Origin: Torreya grandis
Taxonomy: Eukaryota; Streptophyta; Pinopsida; Cupressales; Taxaceae
Length of the DNA stretch: 64,000 bases
Direction of reading: 5' to 3'
NCBI GenBank assembly: GCA_037957365.1
Contig: JARHVA010001923.1
Coordinates: 209,001-273,000 of the forward strand
A model generated the notes under the pieces. That model worked only from the letters and a program-made list of their open reading frames with translations. It did not search any database and was not told the origin of the DNA. Positions 1-10,695 of the stretch are shown here, piece by piece (the first letter of the stretch is position 1; the number at the start of each line of letters is the position of its first letter). The translations under genes and the position numbers were made by a program.

Positions 1-147
1 GGTTATTTCAATACCCTTCAGCCATGTCACCTTGAAAATTTAGTGGTCTAGGTATATCTCATTTTAATGCTCCTCTAGAGACAAATGCATGTATTATTTA
101 CCACACCTATGTTGACAACTATATCATAGATCAATATCAATCACAAC

Positions 148-557
148 ACTTGGATATATAACAGTATCAACAAACCTTATCCAAAATACATGATTTTAAC
201 AATGATGTCCATGTCATTTCAACTAATAATGAGTTAGAAGATGAAGGTCGTGTATCTCTAATTAATCCTCCACTTTTCAATACCCCTTGGGTTGTTGAAC
301 AAATATTCCCTCTCAAAAATTCAAAAATTATAGAACCATATATACCTTCTATATCACCAATCAATCTACCAACTCCCATTCCTTCCAATGATTCTATAGA
401 TACCACTGAGGTTAACCACATCACTTCAACTAAATCTTTAATTACAACACAACATAATACATCTATTACCACTCTAGGTGACTCCAATCAACCTCAAATA
501 ATAATTCCACCTACACCTAAAATTACCCTTGATGTTAAAGCAATATATGTACAATAG
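148..557 (+). pseudogene. G1 polyprotein linker between protease and RT
   Basis: An open stretch of roughly 130 codons on the plus strand ends in a TAG near 555. It is rich in Asn, Ser, Thr, Pro and Ile, with a segment reading SLINPPLFNTPWVVEQIFP, and has no recognisable catalytic motif. Its position just upstream of RT and its composition fit the low-complexity linker that precedes RT in Tat-type polyproteins. An open frame on the opposite strand over the same bases is a shadow. Confidence 0.5.
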
Positions 558-907
558 GTACATTTTGAGTATGATCACCATGATAATAAAATCATTGATC
601 TCAAAGTAGATGTGGAATACTATGGACCTTTACCACTCTCCCTAGTGATGAATCCATACTTGAGTTAATCCATGTTTGAAAACCTCAACTTCCATGACAA
701 CATCATAAACTTGGAAACTTCAAATGAAAAACTCCTTATTTTAATAACTTTTTTGCTATCATGAACCCTAAAATAAATCATATTTCTTCTCTTCCTAATG
801 ATCCATATAATTTCCAATATGGAAATGTTAAGCTCATTTAATAAAAAATAAGAATAGAATATGGTACACCATCATATCCTCAAAACATCATTGTCTCTAA
901 ATAACTC

Positions 908-1690
908 ATGCCAATAGAGCATGATAAATTTATCCTATTATTCTATAAGTATCACGAAACCTTATTTTGGTCATATGAGGATATGTTAGGTATCAACCCT
1001 AGTATTAGTTTTGATAACATCATCACCAACCTAGATGCCAAACATATTCAACAAAAAAAACAAAATTTTCCACCTTATGTCATAAATAAATTATCAAACT
1101 TTTGGATGCCAAGTTTATTAAACATGTTGACTATTTTGAATGGGTGTCAAACATTATTATTGTCCATAAAAATTTTCCCATGGTCATTTGTATATACATC
1201 AATTTTTGTAATCTTAAACTCGTATGTCCAAAAGACAAATACCCATTACCTTAAATTTATGACATTATAGATTCCACTTTTGGATATGAAAGTCTTTCAC
1301 TTATGGATGTTTATTTAGGTTATAATCAAATTCACGTAGCCCCTGAATACCAACACAAAATAACATTTACTATGGAATAGAGCACCTATTGTTATGTTGA
1401 AATGCCTTTCAGCCTTAAAAACACTAGATTGACTTATCAACATTCCATGACTCACATTTTACATGATCTTATACACAAGATTATGGAAACTTATGTTGAT
1501 GACCTCATCACCAAATCTAAGAGTCACACAAAACACCTCATTAATTTATTTATCATTTTTTATCAATTAATAAAATACAAAGTTAGAATTAAGCCATATA
1601 AGTGTATCTTTGGCTTCACATCTGGTAAACTTCTAAGTTTATTGGTCTCTCTTCATTCCCATGCCCATTCCTACTTTCATTCCTGACATT
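908..1690 (+). pseudogene. G1 reverse transcriptase (Ty3/gypsy), broken
   Basis: RNA-directed DNA polymerase of the G1 polyprotein. It starts with a region reading YEDMLGINPS followed by IQQKKQNFPP, the usual approach to gypsy RT. A frameshift lies near 1105-1120. The conserved block SLMDVYLGYNQIHVAP starts near 1297, and the catalytic YVDD box is at 1492-1503. Nonsense codons interrupt it near 1270 and 1378. The residues around the catalytic boxes are typical of the family even though the frame is destroyed, so this is an old inactive copy. Confidence 0.88.
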
Positions 1691-1839
1691 TGCAGGTATC
1701 TTGACAAGCTTAGGGAAATCTGATGATTCCTCCCAAAAATGGCTTAATATATCTACTCTATTAATTTCATTCTTTAAAAATCTAATGCTTTAGAATGGAT
1801 CAATCCATACCAAAAATATTTTTATAACATGAAATAATA

Positions 1840-2270
1840 TTTTCTCCATCCTCCCACCCTTTGACCACCTTATAATGATCATCCTTTAATTTTATACACC
1901 TCTTCTACTCTCACATCAGTTGGGGTAATGCTTGCCTAACAAGATAATACCAGAAGAGAATAAGTTATTTACTATATTAGTCTAGGCCTCATTGACTACA
2001 AAAAAATTTATACTAAAGTAGAATGCGATTGATTTTCTATATACTTCATAGTTGAAAAGCTTCATCACAATATGATTTATCAAACCACTTATGTCATTAT
2101 CCACTCTGATCCACTTCATCATTTTTTCTCCAAAAGCATTCCTACCTAGAGATAGGATCGATAAATGGATGGTCCTCTTGATGGAATTTGATGCTAGAAT
2201 TATCACACAAAAATCTATTAAAGTGCAAGTAATCACTCACTAACTTACAATGGATCCTATTCCCACTAAA
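1840..2270 (+). pseudogene. G1 RNase H, first copy (RT-linked)
   Basis: Read across several stops, this stretch follows the pattern of the RT-linked RNase H of gypsy elements. It has PLILYTSSTLTSVGVMLA near 1885, a VIYYIS motif near 1960, and a C-terminal MEFDARIITQKSIKV near 2180. In an active element it would remove the RNA strand from the RNA-DNA hybrid. The acidic residues that normally bind metal are mostly lost. An open frame on the minus strand here is a shadow. Confidence 0.65.
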
Positions 2271-2449
2271 AATCACCTTTAAGATAATCTCCCTGATGAT
2301 AACATTATTTATGTTGAAGTCTCAACCAAACTATCTCCCTTAAATATTATTTCCATAATTTCAATATTAATTTAGAGGCAAATAATCAAGAAGATACCAA
2401 TATCATTATCAATACTACTAAATCCAAACTAGTTATCAAAGAACTTTTT

Positions 2450-2905
2450 GAAGTTACCATTGATTTTCATGAAGACACCTAGACTCTCCACTTTGATGGC
2501 ATCAAATGCCTCCAAGGAGTTGGTGTAGGTTATATTATAATCAACCCTCATGGTAAGATCATCCCTATAGAAATTAGGATAACCTTTGATGTCACTAATA
2601 ACATAGCTAAATATGAATCTCTCATCTTAGGTATGAAAGCAACACTTGACTTAGATATCCCATATCTACACATTTTGGGTGATTTCTAACTTATCTACTG
2701 CTACGATAATGATGATTATCAGTGTAAAAGTGAAGATCACATTACTTATCATCAAATTTAAATCCCACTTACCAAATATTTTTCCTATTTTACCATTGAG
2801 ATAATTCCAAGAGATCATAATTCCATAGTTGATTCTCTTGCTTCTTCGGCATCTCTCTTTCATCCTCATCAAGTACTTAACAATCCTAATTTCTTATCTA
2901 AATAA
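2450..2905 (+). pseudogene. G1 second RNase H (archaeal-type, Tat lineage)
   Basis: A plus-strand stretch reads LHFDGIKCLQGVGVGYII, then ITFDVTNNIAKYESLILG, then LHILGDF, and ends near IPRDHNSIVDSLA. This is the FDG, TNN-A-YEA, GDS, D series of the extra RNase H known in plant Tat elements. The GDS motif has become GDF followed by a stop. It sits between the first RNase H and integrase. Only a few stops interrupt it, so it is among the better preserved parts of G1. Confidence 0.8.
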
Positions 2906-3149
2906 GAAAATCACCATCTCATATCCAACTAAATGATTTGATCATTGTCATATCGATGTTGTCACTATTAGAAAAAACCATGGTACAAAAACATCATATA
3001 ATTTCTTAAACATCAAATGTATCCTCTAGACACGGATTCTTGGGAAAAACCCATAATACATAAATAAGCCTTTAAAGGTGTCTTTCGATATAACACCCTT
3101 TATTTATGTAATGTAGAAGGCATCCTATGTTATTTTGTAATGTAAGATA

Positions 3150-4205
3150 GGTTTATCCTCTCCTATAATAAGCACATGGGGAAATTTGTAGTGATCACTA
3201 TAGCGGACATGCTACAACATGCAAATGCTTACAAATGGGCTAATTTCAGCCTACTTTAGAAAAATGCACTATCTATTTTGCCAAAAAGTGTAATCCTTAC
3301 CAAATTCATGATGATATAATCCATTCCCCACTAGATAAGATCCAAACTATGGAGTTTCCTTGGTCATTCTCCATGTGGGGATTAGATATCATTAGTAAAT
3401 TACCTCTATCACAAGATGGTCATGTTTTTATCATTATTGCTACTAAATATTTTACTAAATGGGTAGAAGTCATTATTATTGTAAATGTCATAAGAACCAC
3501 TACTTATAAATTTATCCTTAACCAAATCATTTATTTCTTTGGAGTTACCCATACTATCATTTATGATAATGGTGGTAATTTCAAAAATAAGGACATGAGA
3601 CCGTTATGTGCTAAATTTAAAATTTCCCACAAATTTTACATACCTTACCTTCCATAATGCAATGGCCAAGTTGAGGCCACTAACAAAATTATCAACAAAA
3701 TCCTATAAAATACCATCCAAGAAACCCATACTAGTTGGCATCTTCACTTATATCCCATACTTTGGGCCTATTGTACTAGTATACATATTACCACTGGGGA
3801 AACACCATTCTCACTAGTATATGGTTATGAATCCATCTTACCATTAGAATTAAAACTCACATATTTACATATATCTCTTCATAATATCATTCTTAATGAA
3901 GACTTATGTAAATTTAGTCTTCATGAACTAGACCTTATTGATGAACACCATCTAGATACTCTTCAACATAACCATCAATACAAGGCTTGCATCACCAAAT
4001 AACATAATAAAAAGGTTAAAGTTTGCACTTTCAACATTGGTGATCTAGTCTTTAAATTATAATACATCCATGATGAAGAAGGAAAATATTCTCAAAAATG
4101 GTGTGGTCCCTATTTAGTGAAAGACATTCTTGGTCCTAGCACCTACCTCATACAAACTAATAAAGGCCATGTTTTCAGAGAACCCACTAATGCATAATTT
4201 TTGAA
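3150..4205 (+). pseudogene. G1 integrase (Ty3/gypsy), broken
   Basis: DDE integrase that would insert the cDNA. A weak zinc-binding region around 3170-3330 is followed by the core, whose first Asp is in WGLDII at about 3385. The second is in IIYDNGGNF at about 3565 and the Glu is in GQVEATN at about 3673, after a TAA that replaces a codon at 3656-3658. The C-terminal part (VCTFNIGDLVFKL, then KWCGPYLVKDILG, then a FLN-like end near 4205) matches the usual integrase tail. There is no chromodomain. This is the best conserved part of G1. Confidence 0.88.
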
Positions 4206-4370
4206 CAAATCTATTGCTTAAATATCTCCCTTATTATCATATTCAATATAATGTCCTATTGACACTTCTTGCATAACTTCTCCAATGATATCACCCTCTA
4301 CATTAGTCTATCTTATATGCAAACTTTATTTCCTTCATTTGGTCCTTTAGTTTCTTTAATCCATTAGTTG

Positions 4371-4546
4371 CATTTTAATATCATGGATAGGACCCAATTT
4401 TCCTCATGAATACCCTTTTCTTTCATACATAAATTTTCATACTTTTCCCCTTTTAATCACAATTTTGTTATTTTCCAAATCATTTTACACCCACTTGGGT
4501 TTTTCCTTTGTGATTTGCATTGTAATACCATGGATATGACCATGTT
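4371..4546. repeat. Tandem repeat in the 3' tail of G1, left part
   Basis: Imperfect units begin with a version of GTTGCATTGTAATACCATGG followed by TATGACC or TAGGACC, then a pyrimidine-rich stretch and CACCCACTTGGGTT. One unit of about 148 bases starts near 4371 and the next starts near 4518; the latter is cut at 4546 by C1 and continues at 11171. Tandem repeats between integrase and the 3' LTR are known from Tat elements. Confidence 0.75.
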
Positions 4547-5032
4547 TGTTAGTGTAGATTTTTATTTTTTCCCTATTATTTAATTAGGGAATATTATATA
4601 TGTATTCATACATGGAGTTTTTCTACATTCATGGGATAGGCTAGCTTATGTGGAGATGTGTGTCATAGATGTGTCATAGGTGTCATAAGAATGTCATAAG
4701 TAACTCCTTTAACCGGCTATTCCGGGTATGGGAGTTACTTTTCTATTCTTAGCACCTTGTCACCACCTTTTGTGGAGGAGTTACAGTCTATTCTTGGAGT
4801 GCTTTGACCACCATTTTTGGAATAGTTACTTACGAGATCTCCTATATGTATTCTTCATTATGGCCATCTCATGTTAATCAAATATTGGGTTTTCTCCTAT
4901 TTGTCTTGTGCAATTTATCTCCTTGTATAATTTCAAATTGCTTTAGCATCTATGTGATGTGCACTAGCTTCATCTCGTGTGATCACGTCTCTATTACCTT
5001 CACATTATCTAGATTCTGAGACAACTCTGATA
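4547..5032 (+). repeat. C1 5' LTR (486 bp)
   Basis: Starts TGTTAGTGTAG and ends CTGAGACAACTCTGATA, immediately followed by the primer site. Compared with the 3' LTR it has an extra 11 bases in a GTCATAGATGT repeat near 4670. The canonical CA end is TA in both LTRs, so this may be the family's true end rather than a mutation. Confidence 0.93.
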
Positions 5033-5044
5033 TAGTATCAGAGC
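5033..5044 (+). other. C1 primer binding site (initiator Met tRNA)
   Basis: TAGTATCAGAGC directly abuts the 5' LTR. It differs at one position from TGGTATCAGAGC, the complement of the plant initiator Met-tRNA 3' end used by most copia elements. Confidence 0.9.
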
Positions 5045-5304
5045 TGCCCCAGTAATCGTGTGTCTGGTTATGCTATTAGTTTATTTTGAAATTCTTACTT
5101 TGCTTTCTTAGTAGTTTTTTTGTTTAACTCGGTTCTATTTGAGAGTTTTGGTAGAGTTTCTTGAAAACTCATGCAAATCCATACAGAAACCTGTTGAAAA
5201 AAATTTTACTTATGTTGAGTTTCATTCAGATCTACCCTTTAGATATTTGCATTGAAATTTGCTGAGACATCTTGTATAGATTTGTTGTGGTGTTAGCGTA
5301 GGCA

Positions 5305-5544
5305 GTGGAATTCTTTTTTTGTCATTCTACAGAAAAAGAAGAGATCTTTGCTCATCTAGAACTTGAAATTTCTATGCCTCAGATGCTACAGCTCAGCCAA
5401 AGACTGTCTGATATGCTCCAACGTGTCACCAAAATTCTCCTTGTAGTCTTTGAGCACAGCGCATTCCCTTTTGTTGAGGCTAACTTTGATGGCAACCTTG
5501 ATGAGCTCGCGCTAGCTGTGCTTGCCCTAAAAGAGCTAGCATAG
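5305..5544 (+). CDS. Unrecognised ORF in the C1 leader
   Basis: An open frame of 79 codons lies between the primer site and gag. It starts MEFFFCHSTEKEEIFAH and continues with an amphipathic, Leu-rich stretch (LQLSQRLSDMLQRVTKIL) to ELALAVLALKELA. Beyond its TAG the same frame stays readable with a few stops to about 5700. Its base composition is richer in G and C than the surrounding leader. It is not a known part of copia gag. It may be a captured fragment or chance; I do not recognise it. Confidence 0.3.
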   Translation: MEFFFCHSTEKEEIFAHLELEISMPQMLQLSQRLSDMLQRVTKILLVVFEHSAFPFVEANFDGNLDELALAVLALKELA

Positions 5545-6403
5545 GATGCTAGCAATGCCATGTAGATGTCAGGGTAGTGATTCATGGGCTAGGCTTCTGG
5601 TCGTGGTGATGAATCTAAACATTGTAGCCCCATGGAGGATGGAGAATAGAACATAGAAGTCCATGGTGACTTGAACTGGGGCCATGTTGGATGGTAATTA
5701 CTTTTTATACGTTTCCTGACTATTAATGAATTTATCAAATTTATACAGCATCATTTAGTATGCTGAAAATCAAAGTCATTTGAAATATTTTTAAAAAAGA
5801 GCAATATTTGAGTTTTTTTTAAGTTTGTATATTCGATTGTCGAAGACAAAGGGTGAGGCCCAGATTGGCAGGAGGGCAATTCCCCCTCACAAATACCTCC
5901 TTTGGATTACTCACTCTATTTAAAGTCCAATGAGTGGTTAGAAGGTCACTTTCTCTCTCAAAACAGGCATTTTTTAATGTTTTAGTGTTGTTTTTTTGCA
6001 AAAACACTAGTTTACGAGAAATTGAATCTTTAATATCTTCCAAACGATAGCTCGGATTTGGGTGCCATTTTTTGAAAAAGTGTTTTTATTTCAATTATCC
6101 ATATCATAGGCTTGTTATTTGTTAAAAATCACTATTTTATAAAGTGCCTAAAATTTGGGTCTCTCGAGACACATTTTCAGCTGAGTCCGATGTCCTGTTT
6201 GCTTAAAGTCTTGCACTGATTGCTCTAAGATGCATTCTCGGCTGAGCTCGACATCTTTTGAGCATGCACTTTCATATTTGGGGGGTTCAACAATTTGGAG
6301 GGGTGTGATTGCTTTTCAGTACTTGCAATCTTTACTTTCATTCTCCTTTCTACATAATTTCACAACTTGCAATCAACACAACTTCACCTAAATTGAGATT
6401 AAA

Positions 6404-7380
6404 ATGGATTCTTTTCAACTTAAACCCATAAAACCCTTCAAATATCATGAATATAAGGTTAAAATGTCAATCATTATTAGAAGCAAAGGGTTGTATAGGA
6501 TCACCATGGGTACTGAAATAGACCCCAGCACTGATGCTGAAAAGGTCAAGTGGTACAACCGTAGTGATGAAGCCTATGAATTACTGAGCTTGTTCATGTC
6601 TCTAGAACTTCTCTTCCATTTAGAAACCTCCAAGACTCCCAAATACATATGGGACACCCTAGAAACCTTATTTGGGAAGCTTGATGAGATGAGAGGTCAT
6701 GAGCTCGAAAATGAACTCATAAGTCTAAGTCTTAGCAACTTTGACACCCTACAGGACTTCTTCACTAAGTTTAAGGCCCTTAGATTTCAATTGAAATAAT
6801 GTGGGATAGAGAATAAATATGATCAACTCATCCTTTCTATTCTTGCAAAGTTATGTCCAAGTTATTCAGTCTTTGTCTCCACTTTCTATGCCACAAAAAG
6901 TGCCCTTGGCACTACATGGAAAATGCCTTCTTTGGATTCATTCATTGTTGACTTGACTAGGGAGCAAGATAAGCTAATTCAAATGGTCATAATGAAGTCT
7001 ACTCAAACCCAAGCTTTGATAGCTAGAAATGGTAAGGATAACACTTCAACAAAGGAGAAGAAGAAAAAGAACAAGGACCAGGTGAAGAAGAAAGAAAACA
7101 ACAATCCTACCAAAAACAACACTAAGTCTTCCTCCTCCAATGCTAAACCTAAGAAGGAGAAGGTTAAGTGTGCCTATTGTAAGAAGATAGGGCATGATGA
7201 ACACAAATGCATGAAGAAACAAATAGATCACCTAACTCATCTTCTAGAGAAGCATAACATAGGTGTTCCTGAGTCCATCAAGCAGAATTCATCTACCCAA
7301 GATTATACTAAGGCAAAAGGCAAGGGTAAGGAGAAAGAAAAGGGCAAGGCCCTTGTAGCTATAGTAGCTTCTACATCTTC
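6404..7380 (+). pseudogene. C1 gag (capsid and nucleocapsid), one nonsense codon
   Basis: Structural protein that would form the virus-like particle in the cytoplasm. The ATG at 6404 starts MDSFQLKPIKPFKYHEYKVK, in line with copia gag N-termini. A TAA at 6797-6799 interrupts an otherwise continuous frame that goes on to the Lys-rich region (7040-7160) and a CCHC zinc knuckle, CAYCKKIGHDEHKC, at 7169-7210. A second Lys-rich segment follows. The frame runs straight into protease with no shift, as usual for copia elements with a single gag-pol ORF. Confidence 0.88.
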
Positions 7381-7760
7381 ATGGGTCATCGACTCAAGTG
7401 CTTCTCACCACATGGGCTCTTCACTAGTTGAGTTTTCATCTTTAGAGCCTTGTAGCATGACTTTAATTAGTTTGGGTGATGACACTTTAGTTTCTGTTGT
7501 AGGGAGAGGGTCAGTTGAAATGGAAGGAGGAACATTCAATAATATTCTAAGTGTTCCTTCTCTTTCAACCAATCTCCTATCAGTGTACCAAATCACTCAC
7601 ATTGATCGGGGCATGAGAGTTGAGTTTTCACCAGATTTAGTGGCTATTAGGGAGTTGCATAGTGATACTACAGTGGTAGTAGGTAGGGCAGATCACCAAG
7701 CAAGGTTATACACCTTTTCACATTTTGCACCAAATTTTTCTCTAACAGCATTGCTGACTC
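7381..7760 (+). pseudogene. C1 aspartic protease, active-site Gly lost
   Basis: The active-site region reads SSWVIDSSASHHM at about 7379-7417. Copia proteases have D-S-G-A at this place, so Gly is replaced by Ser. The rest of the fold, with MTLISLGDDTLVSVVGRGSV and the ILSVPSLSTNLLSV block near 7540-7580, is well preserved and in frame with gag. The protein would cut the polyprotein, but this copy looks impaired even before its other lesions are counted. Confidence 0.8.
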
Positions 7761-8697
7761 ATTCAGATGAAGTTATCAAATTATGGCATGAGTGGTTTGG
7801 CCACCTTAACTACCACTACCTTGAACAACTTTGCAAAAATGACATGGTCATTGGCTTACCTCATGTCCAATTCTCAAAAGGACTTTGCGGGGGGTGCTCC
7901 CTTGGGAAGCATCCTGAAGCAAAATTTGACAAAGGCAAAGCTTGGAGGGCTTCACAACCTTTGGAGTTAGTCCACAGTGATGTATCGGGACCCTTTCCCA
8001 AACCATCTTTCACAAGGGCCAAGTACATCCTCACTTTCATTGATGATTTCTCTAGGTACACTTGGATATATTTTCTCAAACAAAAGTCTGAAGTGTTTGA
8101 AAATTTTCTAGACTTCAAGGCTCTTGTTGAGAAATAGAGTGAGAAATCCATCAAGGTTTTTCAAACTGATAATGGAGGGGAGTATGTCAGCAACAAGTTT
8201 GAGCAGTTTTGCACCACAGAGGGGATTGATTTGCAACACACAATCACTTACAATCCTTCACAGAATGGGGTTGCAAAACACAAAAATAGGTTCTTGAAAG
8301 AGATGGGTAGCTGTATGATTCACTCCAAATCCTTAGCACCACAGTACTAGGCTGAATCCATCAATTGTGCTTGGTACATTCAAAATAGGGTTCCTTACAA
8401 AGCTTTAAAAGGAATAACACCCTTTGAAGCTTGGCATAAAAGGAAACCTGATGTTGAGCACCTTAGGTTTTTTGGATCCCTAGCCATGGCCCACATACTG
8501 AATAAGAAATGTAAAGCTCTGGAATGTCAGTCCAAGCCTTGCATCTTTGTAGGATATCTAGATGGTGTTAAGGGGTATCACCTTCTAGATCTAACCACTC
8601 ATGAGTTGTTCATTAAGAGAAGTGTCCACTTTCAGGAGAGTCTTAGAGACTCAACACTTGGCACTTCTTCTCTCATTAGATCTACTTCTTCATGATG
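7761..8697 (+). pseudogene. C1 integrase (Ty1/copia)
   Basis: In frame with gag and protease. The HHCC zinc region reads LWHEWFGHLNYHYLEQL and then CGGCSLGK (7783-7911). The core has the first Asp in LVHSDVSGPF near 7976 and the second in FQTDNGGEY near 8166. The normal catalytic Glu in NGVAERKNR is Lys here (NGVAKHKNR near 8270). A TAG at 8135-8137 stands where the family has a Gln codon, and another TAG near 8348 replaces a Trp. The C-terminal copia block RFFGSLA..FVGYLDGVKGYHL is intact to about 8650. Confidence 0.9.
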
Positions 8698-8989
8698 ATT
8701 CCTTAGATTCAGATCAGCCACAGCAAATTCTTGAGCCAGAGACATCTTCTTCTTCTTTGAGTTCAGATAGTGAGGATAGTGATGTAGAGTCATCCACCTC
8801 TAGTCAGTTAGAGGATGAGGAGTTAGCACCTAACTCACCCACTTCTGGGACACTTTGGGCCAGACAGACACTTGAGAGTGTTGGCACTTGGGCAGGAGAT
8901 CTTGCAGATGACAAATGAACTAGGGGGTATTTTTAGAGAGATCCACGTGCCTTCTTTGCTTCAATTTTAGATCCACAGACCTTTTGAGA

Positions 8990-9720
8990 GGCATCGGGGG
9001 TACCTAAGTGGGATAGTGCTATGGAGGAAGGATATTCTTCCTTAATCAAAAATCACACTTGGGATTTGACTTCACTTCCTAAGGGAAGGAAGATGGTTCA
9101 ATGTAGGTGGATATATCGAACCAAGTTTGTAGCAAATGGGTCAGTTGATAAGTACAAGGTGCAATTGGTTGCCAAGGGTTTCTCATAGGTGGCAGGCATT
9201 GACTACTCAGAGACCTTTGCATTTGTTGAAAAGATGACTTTTATCTAACTCACCTTAGCTATTGCCACAGCACATGGTTGGGATGTGCACCAGATGGATG
9301 TGAAGAGTGCCTTTCTTAACAGAGACCTAGAGGAGTAGATCTACATGGAGCAGCCGCCAAGATTTATTCAGGATTCTTCCTTAGTATGTAGACTTAGGAA
9401 ATCTATCTATGGCCTCAAATAGGCCCCTTAGGCATGGTACACTAAGATGGATTCCTTCCTTCTCACAGTGGGTTCACTAAGTGCCATTCTGATCTTAATG
9501 TCTACTTTTTGTGCAAGACAACTCGTTCTTGATTCTAGTTCTTTATGTTGATGACCTTTTGATCACCGAGAGTTCTTCATCAGCTATTGCAGTGGTAAAG
9601 GCATCTCTCCAAGATAGATTTGACATGACAGACTTGGGTTTATTGCACTACTTCCTTAACATCAAGATCTCACAGTCAAATTTAGGGATTTCTTTTACAT
9701 AGCCTAAGTATGCTCTAGAC
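8990..9720 (+). pseudogene. C1 reverse transcriptase (Ty1/copia), frameshifted
   Basis: The copia RT signature runs in one frame (GRKMVQCRWIYRTKFVANG, LVAKGFS, DVHQMDVKSAFLN, YGLK) from about 9087 to 9490. After a frameshift near 9490-9510 it continues as LVLYVDDLLITE, with YVDD at 9544-9555. Stops at 9187, 9247, 9334, 9418 and 9427 mostly stand where copia RTs have Gln or Arg, which fits C-to-T decay. Between integrase and RT (8700-8990) the Ser/Glu/Asp-rich linker typical of copia is visible. Confidence 0.9.
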
Positions 9721-9989
9721 TTATTGGCTCAGTTTCACATGGCTGATTGCAAGCCATCTCTGACTCCCTTTCTATCAGGAGTCAAGCTTAAGGCTGATTG
9801 TTCTTCACCATTAGTTTATGCCACTTGGTATTGACAACTTGTTGTTAGTCTCATCTACTTGACTCACACCATGCCCGACATATCATATACAGTGGGACTT
9901 GTCTCCATATTTATTCAAAAACCTCATGAGCTCAATTGGAAAGCAGCTAAGAGGATCTTGCATTACATACAGGGTTCACATAGATATGG

Positions 9990-10475
9990 GATTCATTAAA
10001 TATTTGGCATAGAGGTTGACTTGGTTGGATATACAAATTCAGACTAGGTTGGTGATTCTCAGACTCGCAAGTCTACTTCTAGTTACAATTTCTCTCTAGG
10101 TTCTAGTCTTATCAGTTGGTCTAGCAAGAATCAAAATGCTATTGCTATATCATCCATAGAGGTAGAGTACAGGGGAGCTATTAATGTAGCTACTAAGGCT
10201 ATTTGGCTTCAGGGGATACTTTCTATGTTTTGCATTCTTATCAGGCAACCCACCATCATTTATTGTGACAACTAGAGTACCATTTAGATTTTTAGGAATC
10301 CAGTTCAGCACCAATAGACCAAGCACATAGAGATTCACATGCATTTCATTCAGGGGCTTATTCATAGTTAGGTCATTGACTTGATATTTTTCCAGTCTTC
10401 AGAGCAAGTTGTAGACATCTTCACCAAACCTTTCACCAAGAGTAAGTTCATTCATCTATGAGCTCTTCTTGGGGT
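9990..10475 (+). pseudogene. C1 RNase H (Ty1/copia)
   Basis: Copia RNase H motifs are readable with several stops: DLVGYTNSD near 10018, SQTRKSTSSYNFSLGS near 10057, SWSSKNQNAIAISSIEVEY near 10118-10170, TIIYCDN near 10254, TKHIEIHMHFI near 10318 and VVDIFTKPFTKSKF near 10410. The order and spacing are normal. Open frames on the minus strand here are shadows. Confidence 0.88.
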
Positions 10476-10687
10476 GCGGTCCACATTTGTAGTAGCATCA
10501 TCTTCAAGGGGGGGCCACTAGCCTCTTCATTTCTTTTATGTCTCTCTTTTGGGGGGGAGTTTTTTCTTACAAGTTTTCTCCTTTTCTCTATCTTATGGGA
10601 GATTGCATTTGTACATGGGTACCTCATCAAGTCTAGTTACCGGGACCCATTTTATATTTCCACACCGCCCACCTAAGTTGTGCTTAT

Positions 10688-10695
10688 GGGGGGGG
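10688..10695 (+). other. C1 polypurine tract
   Basis: A run of eight G residues directly precedes the 3' LTR start. This is the priming site for plus-strand synthesis. The region 10500-10690, downstream of RNase H, is G-rich untranslated sequence without a readable gene. Confidence 0.8.

Larger units (their letters stand above)
1..4546 (+). mobile_element. G1: decayed Tat-like Ty3/gypsy retrotransposon, 3' half
   Basis: This is the plus-strand 3' half of a gypsy element whose gag and 5' LTR lie beyond the left window edge. Domains occur in the order linker, RT, RNase H, a second RNase H of the type with a TNN-A-YEA core, then integrase, all broken by many stops and frameshifts. Two RNase H domains and no chromodomain point to the Tat group of plant gypsy elements, where a second, archaeal-type RNase H is known. 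After integrase comes a non-coding tail with an imperfect tandem repeat that resumes after the C1 insertion and runs to about 11400. Its own 3' LTR was not identified; G2 begins where it might have been. Confidence 0.85.

Noticed and set aside
167..487. 106-codon minus-strand frame
   Set aside because: It is the shadow of the G1 linker, which is readable on the plus strand in line with the RT that follows.
4804..5019. 71-codon frame repeated at 10942-11157
   Set aside because: It is repeated only because it lies in both C1 LTRs, has no known motif, and its similarity follows from LTR identity.
7861..8154. 97-codon minus-strand frame
   Set aside because: It is antisense to the well-supported C1 integrase.
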